A stretch of DNA of 64,000 nucleotides, from contig NC_088323.1 of assembly GCF_910592395.1 (NCBI RefSeq), positions 8,248,001-8,312,000 on the forward strand, read 5' to 3'. Positions 9,977 through 21,824 of the stretch are shown here, piece after piece. A program made the position numbers and the translations under genes. The notes below the pieces were generated by a model. It was not told the origin of the DNA and did not search any database. It worked only from the letters and a program-made list of their open reading frames with translations. The DNA comes from Lineus longissimus. Its lineage: Eukaryota > Nemertea > Pilidiophora > Heteronemertea > Lineidae. The first letter of the stretch is position 1; each line of letters begins with the position of its first letter.

Positions 9977-10067
9977 TCTTTTTATCTGTAAAGCGCCTGT
10001 GAACGAGCATTTTGCTTGAAACGGGCGCTATAGAAATATGGTATTTACATTACATTACATTACATTA
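9681..10067 (+). mobile_element. 5'-truncated non-LTR retrotransposon (LINE, CR1/L2-like tail)
   Basis: Inserted into tandem unit 3. Comparison with unit 2 shows the empty site, and the 6-bp CATCCA occurs at both edges (9675-9680 and 10068-10073), a plausible target duplication. The insert ends in a GGGCGCTATAGAAATATGG block followed by TTACA repeats, the style of 3' tail seen in CR1/L2-type LINEs. Only the last part of ORF2 and the 3' UTR are present, as expected from incomplete reverse transcription. Confidence 0.88.
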
Positions 10068-10241
10068 CATCCACTTTCTTCTCCAATTGGTTTTTACCAT
10101 TACTCTCAGTGGTATCTACTGGCATAACTTGCTGGTTTTTGCACTCGGAATATAGAGAATCATCTAACCTAGCGCTAGCCATTGCTTGTTGAACTGATGC
10201 CACATTTTGGCTGAGTACAACATTTTTTTAATGCTGGCCAA

Positions 10242-11420
10242 AAAGACTCTTTCTTGTCCAATGTGGTTGTTCTTTGGGCAAATGTGTAGAAATCTTGTAC
10301 GTACAAAAATGCATTTCTGAGGCAATTTCAACCAGACAATTATATGTAACCTTGATGAATAGATATACAACCAGCCATGTTTTGAGGCAAATAATAACAT
10401 TTCTTGTTCTGGGATTAGAAATGATGTTTCTGTAACGGAGGTGACTTGCACTGCATTAAGTCATGTTTTCCCCAGTGTCCAAAATAATCACCAGAACCAA
10501 AAAATTGTGCTGCTCGTTGTCATTTTTGCCCACTACCATATCCATTTTCATAATGAAAGAGGAAAAAGACAACTTGGATTGAATTTTTTTCCATGTTTTT
10601 TCCCTATTCTGCCAATTGCACAGTTATGAAAAAATGAACATACCATTCACAGTGGGCTTCACTGAGTTTTCATCATCATTGGCACTGCTGGTAGGCCTAC
10701 TTGGCCCAGGTTTTGGTTCCGACAGTTTCCTCTTGTGGGTCTTTGCAGACTGTTCTGATCATGTGCTAGTAGTACTGTCAGTGGACAGACTGGAGGCAGG
10801 CCTTGGGAAAACCCAGAGAGATCGGTCTTCTTGCAGGGAGCCTGAAAAAAAGGAATATATTTCAAAGTACATTTCCAGTAGGCAGATCTCATAGGCCTCT
10901 ACGAAAAATACCTTTATTAAGTCAAAATCCAGAAGAGCTGCTACTAGACTCTGTATCAGTAACCACATGTTACAGATAGAAAGAGGGAGGGTATACTTTT
11001 TAGTATATTCTTGTCCCCAAAATCCCTAGATTTAAAAAAATTAAACAGAACCCCATTAAATAAAAAGGAAACTTGTTTCTATATTTTAAACTCAAGAGGG
11101 GAAAGTGTCGTTAATTTAGTTATTTTTTTGTGAAGAGAATTTGTACGGTATTAGGTGATGGTATATGATTTTCATGTCAGTACACTTTATTCCATCAACA
11201 TGTACACTATTAGTAATTACACTAACACTTATTACACTAACAACCCTTGAACTTGAATGAGGAGTAGCCTGTAGGCCTTCAAATCAACAGAAAAAAAATT
11301 TTCAACTTGTAATTCTAGACTTCAATAACAGCCTAGGCCTAAGTACATACAGGAATAGATCTTTGTTGTGGAGTAACCAGCACAGCAGGTTACACAAGGC
11401 TAGACCTAGCCTAGCCCTAC
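10242..11420. other. No certain feature outside the possible exon
   Basis: Apart from the weak exon at 10641-10848, this stretch is AT-rich with poly-A runs and short frames only. Confidence 0.5.
10641..10848 (-). pseudogene. Possible degenerate exon
   Basis: On the minus strand a TTTTTTTCAG acceptor (about 10849-10858) is followed by a frame reading SLQEDRSLWVFPRPASSL. After an in-frame TGA it continues as AKTHKRKLSEPKPGPSRP and ANDDENSVKPTVNG, and then a good donor (GTATGT at about 10636-10641). The Ser/Pro/Lys-rich composition is protein-like, but the stop and lack of homology make this weak. A short basic KRK motif could be nuclear. Confidence 0.22.
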
Positions 11421-11424
11421 TAAA

Positions 11425-11590
11425 AAAAATTACCCCTTGAAAAATACTCCTCAAATACCCTAGAAAATACTAGTACAATGTAGTAGGCTACCCCCTTCGA
11501 GGGGTAATTTGGCCCATTTTTGGTTGGCCCAAATTACACCTTCATTTACCCTTCAATTAAGGGTATTTTCTAGGGTATTTTATAAATATA
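11425..11590. repeat. Small inverted-repeat element
   Basis: ATACCCTAGAAAATAC near 11455 has its complement GTATTTTCTAGGGTAT near 11564, and ATTACCCCT/AGGGGTAAT pairs occur inside. A hairpin-prone MITE-like unit of about 160 bp. Confidence 0.6.
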
Positions 11591-11609
11591 CAAATGGCAG
11601 CCAGGGCTG

Positions 11610-12935
11610 AGTTTTTGGCTCACCGTAAGGGGAGTCTATATGATAGCGCTGTGTCCGTCGTCGTCGTCGTCGTATCCTAACAGTGGCACGTTTCTTAACT
11701 GCTAGGGCTATGAACTTGAAACTTTGTACACAGAATGCCCTAGGTCAGCTGACCTCTGACACTGATTTTTGGTCCGATCTGATTCTCTGTTTGGCCACCA
11801 GGGGGCCAAATGTCGATATCTAAAAAGTGTGATATCTCGCTTATTAGTGACTTGTTTTCGATAAAACTTTTTTTGTAGGTACTCATAGCAAATATACATT
11901 TTATATTATACGGGTTTTTAATTTGACCTTGCTTTTAAGGTCACAGAGGTCATATGGCGTAAATTGGCCATTAGAGTGTAAACTATGGCACGTTTCTTAA
12001 CCACTAAAGCTATGAACTTGAAACTTGGTACATATAACCCCCTATATCACATAGCCTCTGGTGCTGAATTTCAGTTTGATCTGATTCTCAACTTTGCCAC
12101 CAGGTGGCCAAAAGTGGAAATCTAAAAAGGTTGATATCTTGCTTATAAGTGACTTGTTTTCGATAAAATTTTTATGGTAGGTACTTTTAGGAAGAATACA
12201 TCACATATCTTACGGCTTTTCAATTTGACCTACTTTTCAAGGTCACAGAGGTCATATGGCGTAAATTGGCCGTTAGAGGGTAAACTATGGCACGTTTCTT
12301 AACCAGTAAAGCTATGAACTTGAAACTTGGTGCATATAACCCCCTACATCAGATAACCTCTGTACCAAATTTTGGCCCGATCTGATTCTTTATTCGGCCA
12401 CCAGGGGGCCATAATGGAAAAAGTAAGAAGTGCAATATCTTGCTTATTTTTAGTGATTCGTTTTCAATAGCATTTTTATGGTAGGTTCTCCTAGCAAGGA
12501 TACATCACATATCATATGAGTTTTTGATCTGACCTGCTTTTCAAGGTCACAGAGGTCAAATGGCGTAAATTGGTCATTTGATTGTAACTATGGCACATTT
12601 CTTAACCACTAAAGCTTTGAAATTGAAATTTGATACACATGACTCCCTACGTCATGTAACACCGAATTTCGATCTGATCTGGTACTCAACTCGGCCACCA
12701 GGAGGCCAAAACTAAAATAGGTAAAAAGTGCAATATCTCGTTTATTAGAGACTTGTTTTTGATGATATTCTTATGGTACTTACTCCAAGCAACGATACAT
12801 CACATGTCATATCGACTTTTGTTTGACCTATGTACTATACATGTACAATGTTTCTTAATCTGGATGAATTCCAAAGCACCAAATCTCTATACGGTGAGCA
12901 CAATGGCCCCTGGCCGTTTCATTCAAAACAACGTT
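11610..12935 (+). mobile_element. Interspersed repeat R1, copy b (four modules)
   Basis: The fullest copy. The head TTTTTGGCTCACCGTAAGG and GTC triplets are followed by four tandem modules of about 300 bp, each opening ATGGCACGTTTCTTAAC. The tail is at 12892-12930 (GGTGAGCACAATGGCCCC). CTCF-core-like blocks lie at about 11798, 12099, 12402 and 12700. Three intact ER8/DR3 composites are at 11924-11952, 12226-12254 and 12530-12558. No coding capacity. Confidence 0.85.
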
Positions 12936-12944
12936 AGGTTTAAC

Positions 12945-13970
12945 TGAAATGTTAAGTCTTAAAGTGAATATTTTATTGGGTTTAACTGAAACTGATAACA
13001 TCCTTAGGGATACTTAAGGTAGTAACTGTTACTAAGCATGCATGCTCCGGACAACAGATGCTACGGTATTGTATAAGCTCTCCTAAAAGATGAACTAAAA
13101 ACCAGGATCATATTGGGGGACTGTCTGATGAGGGGATATTAGGTTTCAAATAATGATCCTGCAAGGGTCATCTTGCTGAATATAATTGGTGAACTGATGC
13201 TAATATCAATGCACCACATCCGGTGTACTGTTAGTGAACATGGTAATGCCACTGCAGACTGATGGTATAAAATGTAGTCTTATTAAATCTGAGGTTGTTT
13301 GAAACATGCCGGACAGGTATTTGTGTGTTTGTAATTTGGCCCTTGGGCATATGTTGGGTTTTTGCATGCATGTCAGCTTTAATAGTGTAATTCGAATAGT
13401 GTTTGTTTAACTCATGGAAAAAACCCTCTGTGAACACTAGGTAAAGGTTTGCCAGATAGTTGTTGGGTCCAAGCCTGAAAAAAAAAAAATGGAGGGTCCA
13501 TATTGAGATGAAAAATGAAGTATTGTCCATGTAGTATTGTCCATAAGTCATTTCGGGCAGCCCAGGAAAAACATCCTAAGCTAAAAGATGAATATCTCAA
13601 TGAATATACTAAATTAAGGACTGGAAATTTCCCTGTCACTGTAATCCATATGATATTTGGTGATAAATTTTCTCTTTGTGACTAATGTGAGTTGAGTCCC
13701 TTATTTCATTATTATTAGAAAAAAGTAAGGCATGTTGCCTGTTTGAATAGAGAGTGACCTCCATTGGATGGCATGAAACTATGGCATGCCAAAGCGGAAT
13801 TTATTCCGGACCAATTTTTTTACATCATGACTGAATTTTTACGCCAGAATCACGCTACAAATTGTGAAATTGTACAAGAATTTATCACAGGACAAAGATT
13901 TTACAACACCTGGTAAAATATTCCTATCCATGTATTTTTTTCCCTTCAGAATAATTTATTTTCACGTTTT
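12945..13970. other. No gene seen
   Basis: Contains a poly-A/T tract near 13480 and a short palindrome (GGAATTTATTCC near 13800), but no convincing ORF or repeat that I can place. Confidence 0.5.
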
Positions 13971-13974
13971 AAAA

Positions 13975-14695
13975 AAAATTGTCAGGACGAAAAATACGGC
14001 AGGACTTTTTTTCCTTCAGAATTTTTCCGACGCCAGGACTCACGTGACTCCTGGCAGAACGCACGTGACCACTTAAACCGATGACATCATATACTATATT
14101 TTTCGCAACTCACGAACTTTTCTGAAGTTTGGCAATTTTGCTATATGCAGCAATGGCGTCCAACTCCATTAATGCAGACGAATTGAACAATTTGTTTAAC
14201 TGCAGCTTCTTTGATGATATTTTAAGAGATCTTAGGAATACTTACTTACTTTTAATGATAAAACGCCACCAAACTCAGCCAAACCACTGCATATTGGATA
14301 GTACATATTGCATTGGAATTGGGGTTTCCCCGGTAACCTGGAGCCCAGTGAAATATCATTGATATCAGGGCGCCGAGTATCAACATGCATGAACATGCAA
14401 TATCGTTCATCTACTGTACATCAACGAGGCATTCTCGACCCTCCGCTGCGCGGCGGATAGGGTCAAGGTTACCTGGACTAAGCGAATTGGCAAAACACAG
14501 AAATGGCAAATGGAAACGCAGCGATGATGCACGACGTCATCGTTTTCGCGGTCACGTGATTTCTTCCAGGAGTCACGTGATCGCTGGCAGGAGTCGCGTG
14601 AATTCTGGGCGAATTTTTCGTTCTGCCCGCAAAACGTCCTGTCGAAAAAATTCTGAACGAAAAAAAGTCCTGTTGTATTTTCCGCAGCGAAAGGG
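13975..14695. repeat. Long inverted-repeat (foldback) element with CACGTG boxes
   Basis: The left arm (about 13990-14085) contains GGACTTTTTTTCCTTCAG, ACTCACGTGACTCCTGGC and CGCACGTGACC. It is complementary to the right arm (about 14535-14690), which has an extra 50-60 bases. At least four CACGTG hexamers lie in the two arms. The roughly 450-bp centre has no ORF of note. It looks like a non-autonomous DNA transposon; edges are approximate. Confidence 0.75.
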
Positions 14696-14705
14696 TTAAT
14701 AGCGA

Positions 14706-14842
14706 AGTCCTCTGTTAGCAGGACACCCTCCCTGACACTGATTTTAGTCTTGAATAAGCTATTTCCATTCCTTATGAACTCTGTAATCAGGCCACCACTC
14801 TATTAAGGACGGCATTTGTCACTTCCAAGTGTGTCCCTAATA
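14706..14842 (+). repeat. Decayed copy of the TA-flanked MITE family (R2)
   Basis: CTCTGTTAGCAGGACACC, CTCTATTAAGGACGGC and AAGTGTGTCCCTAATA match the CTATTAAGGACACC language of the R2 copies at 34066, 57246 and 60113, with many substitutions and no clear ends. Confidence 0.55.
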
Positions 14843-15515
14843 CAAGAGTCCGTCCGTCGTCGTCCGTTTGCAATTCACGTTTTGTAACTGCTGGAGCTAT
14901 CGACTTGAAACTTGGTACATGTTCCCCTATCTAATGATACCTAGGAGACGGATCCGATTCAATTCCTGATTTTACCACCAGGTAACCCTATTTTATGACG
15001 AAATTTCAGTCCGGTTCAATTCCTAGTTTGGCCACCAGGTGGCCAAAATCTAAAACACTGAAATGGCTTGATCATTTGTAATTTTTGTCGTATGACTTGA
15101 AACCTGGTACATATGTTCCCCTATGTAATGACACCTGGGAGACCAAAATTCAGTCCAGTTCAATTCCTGTTATTGCCATCAGGTGGCTCAAACTGAAAAC
15201 ACAAAAAGTGCTTTATTTCCCTAACTAAGGGCTCGATCATCACCAAAGTTTTATCATAGGTACATGTTTTTTGATTTGACCTAATTTTTTTTCGAGGTCA
15301 CAGAGGTCAAATAGCGTCATTTGGTCGATGATGGCACGTTTGGTAGCTACTGGAGCTATTGAGTTGAATTTGGTACATATATTATAATACCTTGTAGACT
15401 AAATTTTGGTCCAGCTTGCTTACTAGTTTGGCCAACAGGTGGCTTCAATAAAAAAACAATAACGTGTCTGTGAGGGAGGTGAGCACAATGGCCCTGGCCA
15501 TTTCATTTGATTAAC
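14843..15515 (+). mobile_element. Interspersed repeat R1, copy c
   Basis: GTCCGTCGTCGTCCG head, partial modules with CCACCAGGTGGC (15034-15046 region), an intact DR3 at 15295-15309, and the GGTGAGCACAATGGCCC tail at 15478-15510. Confidence 0.8.
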
Positions 15516-17030
15516 AGAAGCAGTCATCGCCATGGGTCTGTTATAATCTTTTCCCTGATTTTAGGTCGTCCACCAATTTTGCTGGTTGTATCCTTTAGGG
15601 AAAGAGATGGGGTACTATTGCCCTGGCCAGGTTCAGTCTCTTCTACTAAGGGGTGTCATCATTTAGGAATACCAAATTTATCAAAATATTATAATGAGGG
15701 TTTTTTAATACCAAATGGTGGTAGCAATGGAAACTGGTCCAAAACTATACAGAATGTTTTGTGCATGAAGTAGACATGGATTTGAACTCTCTTGTGTATT
15801 GGACTACTCGTCACTGCTGCCTCCTGGTTATAAAGTACCTCACTGACCAAGCATAATCAAAATGGGTATTCATCATGTTCATCAACGAAAGCAGCTACAA
15901 GTACATGTACTGTACAGCTCCCAGTACAAGTACAATTTGAAATTTAAATTTTACTCAAAAATCATAAACTATGCCATGATTAAGATAATAAAACTGGCTT
16001 TGACGAAATACTCATGCCAGTTAAGCATGGGCAGATGAAATGTCATATGATACATTAATATACATGTAATTGGTGAAGGTATCATATTCCATGTTAGAAT
16101 GTAACATAACTGGTAAGTGCTTAAAATATGCTTTGTACACGCATCTTATCTCGATTCAAACTTTTTAAAAAACTAATTGCTGCAAATAGGGTAATTTTCC
16201 TTCAGCCAAAAGTTCACAAATTTTCACCTATTTCATTTAGCTTTGACTTAATTCCGTGTTTGCTGTGGAAATTTAATGGTTACCAGGTAATGTATTGGAG
16301 TTGAAATTTTTGCAAGATTTATGTTGGCGTTTGACTCTCAAATTGCAGAAATGTAATTGTCGTGAATATTACCCGGTTTGAAGAATATATGTACAGTATA
16401 TCTTGTGCTATTTATCATTTTCAAATTGTATGTAAACATTGCATGCCATGTCATTGATCCTGCCTCAAATGCAATAAAATGTCATTATGTTTGTTGACTG
16501 GTGTATGCATTTATTTTGAAGGCAAAAAAATAAAGAATTTTTTCAGAGCAAGGACTTGTTCGTTTTGTTCAGTATTGAAGTGAAGATAGTTTAACCCTTA
16601 TGGTCTTGTACCCTTGTAGCATGCAGTTACCCGCCGTGTGACGAGATCAGGTGCAAAGCATGGTGACATCATGCACGCCGTAAGGCAAGATCAGTCTTCA
16701 AAGGGTTCATTGCAAGAGAGAATCAGGCAAAATCGGGCACTTTTGACTGTTGCCCCCCCCCCCCCCCGCCCAGATGAAATCTGGCTGAAATTTTTATTGG
16801 TGGTTGACTATAACTACCAAACATCCAAACCTAAATCATTCCTTGATCTGACCAGTGGTTCCTGAGTTATGCCCCCTTGAAATTTTGACCATTTTTGGTC
16901 AACTTGTGAAGGTATCAACTTCAAACCGCAAAATGTTTTTATTTAATGGCTGCCCCAAATAAAAATTCATGATAGTGGACTAATGGTAGATGAGTATGTG
17001 TCACTGCTGTTATTAATTTGGGACATCCTT
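15516..17030. other. No gene seen
   Basis: AT-rich, with a poly-C run at about 16755-16769. Only short frames; the 88-residue plus-strand frame at 15507-15773 has no recognisable domain. Confidence 0.5.
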
Positions 17031-18290
17031 TAAGTTGTAAGATAGGTAGCGCCAAAGTAGCTCCGGAGGCCAATTTTCATGTTAATTTCATTCCAAATTT
17101 CAGAATGCTTAGTGAGTGCCTGAAATGTTTCTTTTCAGTTGCCTGGGAGTATTTAGATGATAAGATAGTAATGGCATTTATTTGGGGTAGCCATTAAGTT
17201 AGGAGAAGCAGGGACTCAAAGTTGGCTCTTTTCGCAACACCTCAATATGTCTGGACACTTATTCTGTTGAGTAAACCTGAAAACTGATTGGCACATGTTA
17301 CCAACAATATCCTTGCAGGCAAAAATGTCCATTAAAAATCTATATAGAAATTTTCTATATAGATTTTTCATCAATTCTATATAGCTTTTTCATCAAAATT
17401 TTTGCCTGTGCAGATATTCAATGAGGAACCTTCAAAACTAAAAATCCAGATGGCAGCACCAGTACTAAAAGGTACACTTCCAGTGCATTTTCCATTAAAA
17501 TTATATTTAGTCGATTTTCTCCCTAAAACTCATCAAAATAGAATTAAGGACCAATAAAGCAACATTTCTGGTGCTATTTTCCCATGTAGAGTAATTAAGG
17601 GATGAAATATTCAATAATCATTGACCCAGGAAATGGCTTTCTCATTGCAACCATGGTTCACTTGCCTGCAGGCCAATTTTAAGGTATTGGCAGGTTTTGT
17701 TGTTCAGGTTCCTCATTAAGAAAGACAAACATTTTGGGTTTTTACTTACTTTCTTTTAATTTTTCTGAATATATTTTTTGTAGTTTGTTTTAACTGATGT
17801 AATTACGTAGTGTTATAGCTTCAGTGCTGCCATCTCCAGCCAAAATTGTTCAACTGAAGTTATCCATTGTGGCTAAAGATGGCAGTACTGAAGCTAACAC
17901 AAATTACCAGTTGAAAAAACTACAAAAGTTAATAATTTTTTCAGCATTTAAAGGAAAATAGGTGATGACCCCATATGTTGGTCTTTGGAAATGGAAAATC
18001 TAAGATATTCTTTGTAACATGTGACAATCAGTTTTCAAGTTTACTCATTAAGTAACCGGATAAGTGTCCATACATATTGAAGTTTTGCGAAAAGAGCCAA
18101 CGTTGAGCCCGTTTCTCATAACTTAATGGGTACCCCAAATAAATTCCATTACTATATTATCATCAAAATACTTCCAGGCAAACAAATAACTGAAAAGAAA
18201 CATTTCAGGCACTCATTAAGTATTTTGAAATTTGGAATGAAAGTAACATGAAAATTGGCCTCCGGGGGTACTCTAGCGCTCTCTACATTA
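17030..18290. repeat. 1.25-kb foldback element with roughly 300-bp arms
   Basis: The left arm (about 17045-17340) and right arm (about 17985-18285) are inverted copies. For example CCGGAGGCCAATTTTCATGT at 17064 pairs with its complement near 18245, and the GAAATGTTTCTTTTCAGTT block also pairs. The centre has an inner inverted pair (CTTCAGTGCTGCCATCT at about 17820, AGATGGCAGTACTGAAG at about 17878). The segment 17420-17720 recurs at 53490-54560. Confidence 0.85.
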
Positions 18291-18664
18291 GTGCCGGTGT
18301 AGAAGTTTAAAATGTCCTAGGATAGAATGCCCAGGAAACAAAGGATTATATTATGCGTTTCAATCTCTGAGCTATTGATGGTCAGGGTCTCTATAGAACC
18401 ATATTGCAGAATACAATAGGGCCGGACACTTTTTCCAGGGGGGCATTTGTTACTGTTACACCGGCCTGGCAAGATTTCTCGCTACTTCTTAAATATCAGA
18501 TGACAACACTTGGATCCTAATATCATAAGACCGACCCCCATTGACATGAACTATCGCAGATGTTTGTTTTAGATGTCGATCAGTAAGGTCACGCAGTACA
18601 ATATTCCCACTTGGGAATCCAGTAATGTGAACTACTACTGGGTGTTTCACTAACCTTGGGCCAT

Positions 18665-19060
18665 AAAAAGAATTGAGTGTCCCTTCATTAGGAGTATCTC
18701 CAATACAGCTTGATTTGATGGTTCCTGAACTGAGTGTCCCTCCATGAGGGGTGTCTTCAATACAGAGGCTTGACATGATAATTCCTGAATAGAGTGTCCC
18801 TTCATGAGGGGAATCGATAATTCCTGAATAGAGTGTCCCTTCATGAGGGGAATCTCTAATACTGAGGTCTCTTCATGAGGGGTATCTCGATGATTGCTGA
18901 ATTTAGTGAATGTCCCTTTGTGAGAGGTATCTCCAATACAGAGCTAATTCAATGATTCCTCAGTTGAGTGTCCTTTTGTGAGGGGTATCACCAATACAGA
19001 GGCTTGATTAAGTGATTCCTTCATCGAGTGTCTCTCATGAGAGGAGTCTCCAGTATGTGG
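18665..19060. repeat. Degenerate minisatellite, about 60-bp unit
   Basis: GAGTGTCCCTTCATGAGGGG and close variants recur about eight times, alternating with CCAATACAGAGGCTTGAT and TGATTCCTGAAT. Units vary in length and sequence, so the array is old. Confidence 0.8.
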
Positions 19061-19169
19061 GTAAATCAGTCTGAATTATTCCCATTGCGTTGTTAAAAGA
19101 TGAGCAATGTCAAGACATTGAGGGTCAAACCAGGGTTTCTGAAGCTTGAAATCCATTTGTATTTTCCCG

Positions 19170-19325
19170 CGCATCAAGTCACAGGCACGTGAAAATAAGT
19201 GCTCAATAGCCCCCCCCCCCCCCATCGACTGACACTACGTGTGATGTCAGTGGGTGAAGGGGGTTGTAGGTCGATGGGGGGGGGGGCTATTGAGCTCTTA
19301 TTTCCTCGTGCCTGTGATCAAGTTT
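19170..19325. repeat. Hairpin with poly-C and poly-G arms
   Basis: CACAGGCACGTGAAAATAAG followed by TGCTCAATAG and a C run (left, about 19179-19223) is complementary to the G run and GGGCTATTGAGC...GTGCCTGTGA (right, about 19272-19318). The loop is about 45 bases. The mononucleotide cores may be unstable in replication and assembly. Confidence 0.8.
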
Positions 19326-19664
19326 GATATTCAGATAGTGTTGTTGCAACAGGGAGTCCACACCGATGATTTGAGCAGACACAGTGTACACATGACAAGG
19401 TGCCTGTTAGTGTGTCTGGCAGTAACTGGAGTCAGTGAGTGCAAGTCGATCACTTAGCAACGGTATGGGCAGGCTTGGAGATTTCGATCGGATACAGACC
19501 ATTTATTTAGACAATAAAATTAATTTGGAAAATGTTAAAGCTAGAGCACAACAACATGTATGCAGGCATTGTAAAGATCACATTGGATAACCCCTTAGAA
19601 GCACATGATTTGAGCCCTTTCCTTGTTTTCTTCTCTTTCCTCCGTTTCAAATGACCATCTGCAG

Positions 19665-20048
19665 GGCCATGTAGAATTAGCGAAATGAGCGGATTCTGGG
19701 CTTCAATCCGCTGGTAAAGCCAGTATTTGTCGCGAAGATCGTCGCCATGCCTGAACTCTGAAGACGAAAGGAGGTACGGTAATACAGCGCTGCGCACGGC
19801 TACCGACTGAACTAAACTGTCCCTACAAGACCAGTTTTCATGCCCTCATTGTGAGTCATGGCTTAACGATTGTAAAAAGCGATTTTCAGATTTTTAAAAA
19901 AATAATCTTTGTGGCTTATCGAACAAATTATAATTAATGAATTCATTAAGTTCCATTTTGTATGAAATTACATCATATTTTGTACAGAATCCGCTCATTC
20001 CGCTCATTCCGCTCATTCCGCTCATTCCGCTAATTCTACATGGCCCCT
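19665..20048. repeat. Inverted-repeat element with expanded 9-bp motif
   Basis: GGGCCATGTAGAATTAGCG (about 19671) is complementary to CGCTAATTCTACATGGCCC (about 20027-20045). Beside the right arm the motif CGCTCATTC is repeated four times where the left arm has one, a local expansion. Confidence 0.75.
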
Positions 20049-20704
20049 CTGAAGTTACTGATATATATAAATGGCAGTAATCAAAATTGTGGCATAGCTT
20101 TTCAATCTCTGTCACGGTTTTTTGATAAATAATTGTTTTGACATTTTGTACTGCATTTTGCTGTCCATCAAATTATGCAAACTTATGTAGCCGTTGAAGG
20201 AGTTCAGACGGACTCTTTTTGAGGAGTCTAAATCCGGACTCAGATGGTCGGAAGTGAGTCTGAATAAAGACACGTCCAGAACTGATCTATCACAAATAGG
20301 CAGGGTTCCGGAAATTTCTTACAGCGTTTGCCTAGATTTGCACATCCGGAGATCAGGGACAACTTGGGCATGAGGTGTGTTGGTTTTTCATACAAAAATA
20401 GCTCCAAGCAGGACCGTGACTTCTCCAAACAGGATAATTGAAAAGTCATTGAACTGCAATAAACAATGCACTAGCATCATCCTGCCTGAGATTCACATGA
20501 CATGTCCAAAGCTGCCTCGCAACACCGTCCATTATCATTCTTAGAATTCAGCATCTGCGTGATACTACTGGTGGAGGCGCATGGTGGCAAGCAGAGTCAT
20601 TATCCTCCTGGCCAGGTAACTACCACGCCCAAGTTGTCCCTTTAATAGGTACCCTTCACGACATGACGGTCATGACTTACGATAATTAGATCGTTGGCTC
20701 CTCC

Positions 20705-21463
20705 GGTATACAATGAAATGGTCCAGGGACCATGTGCTCACCTCAGGTAATGTTAATGCATGTCATTTGCAGTGGATATGGGGAGAACAGTTTTGGTCGT
20801 TGATGTCAATTTTGCGATCTTCGAGGAAGTGGTGTGGTAGTGCTTTTATGGAGAATTTAAAGATTTTATGGAATTTCCAAGCTGGCCACCTGGCGGCCAT
20901 ATTGTTAAGGAGATTCAGGGTTATAGTAGAGTGCATGTACATGTGTACATGTCACATGGAAATTGGTTGACATCTGTTCAACAGTTAAGGAGTAAAAGGA
21001 CTTCGTTGAATTTTCAAGATGGCGGCCATATTTGTCAATCGGATTTGATCGTTAGTTTTTGAGTAATAGGACTTTGTTGAATTGATTTGTTGATGTGCGA
21101 GCGGGCCAAATTTTTTGAGTAGAATACCGAGTCCCTAGATACATGTCCACACAAGTTTAGAACCATCTACATGTAGCTCAAATAGAAACGAAACGTGCCA
21201 AACGTAATTTAACAAACTTTGACCTCTGTGACCTTGAAAAGTAGGTCAAATCAAAAACCCATATGAAATGTGATGTATCCTTGCTAGGAGTACCTACCAA
21301 AAAAATTCATGAAAATCCGACCAAAATCACAGGTCCTATTGCATGTTTTATGTTGGTTTTTTGCATCACGTCCCCTGGTTGCCGAAGCGTTGACGAAACG
21401 TGGCGCGCTAACATACGACTACGGACGCCACGTCATCGCATAGGCTTATGTGGTGAGCCAAAA
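20705..21463 (-). mobile_element. Interspersed repeat R1, copy d (rearranged)
   Basis: The minus-strand tail complement (CCATGTGCTCACC, 20734-20746) and head complement (GGTGAGCCAAAA, about 21452) bracket one module with an intact DR3/ER8 composite at 21220-21248. The section 20760-21170, with GGCCACCTGGCGGCCAT, is unlike other R1 copies and may be a separate insertion. Confidence 0.65.
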
Positions 21464-21824
21464 TTCAATAGCACTGGCGAAATTAGGTATATCCAGGTGA
21501 ATGATTGGCCAGCGATATTAACATAACCAATAGGGACCATTACAAGTGGAGGAAGTGTGACGAAATAGGTTAGTTTGACAATAACCTCAGGAATATAAAG
21601 TGGTTTAAAGAAGTTAATAGTATGCGGAAAATAATCATTACCGATAAATTCTCCTGGGTGTTCGTTCAAAAATGAAGTGAGGGCGATAATAGATGCAGTT
21701 TTTGCATAGCAAACCACAGGGAAAAAAGTGCATCACTTTCTCGATCGATCAGGATATTACGCATGAATGATCACAAGATGAGGGCGTTGCGTCCTTAACT
21801 CTGAACCCCGAGTACAGCATCCTT

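Larger units (their letters stand above)
7905..10240. repeat. Tandem triplication of a 760-bp unit
   Basis: The landmark CAGATTGTACAGACACCCAT recurs at 7905, 8667 and 9426, giving periods of 762 and 759 bp. Each unit holds a minus-strand zinc-ribbon-like exon, a poly-G tract (8146, 8900, 9660) and a minus-strand gag fragment. Unit 1 has stop codons in the zinc exon. Unit 3 is interrupted by a LINE at 9681-10067 and is truncated near 10240. Units 2 and 3 are the most alike, so growth by unequal exchange is likely. Confidence 0.9.

Noticed and set aside
20713-20970. 85-residue plus-strand ORF
   Set aside because: Starts inside an R1 tail complement and has no domain.
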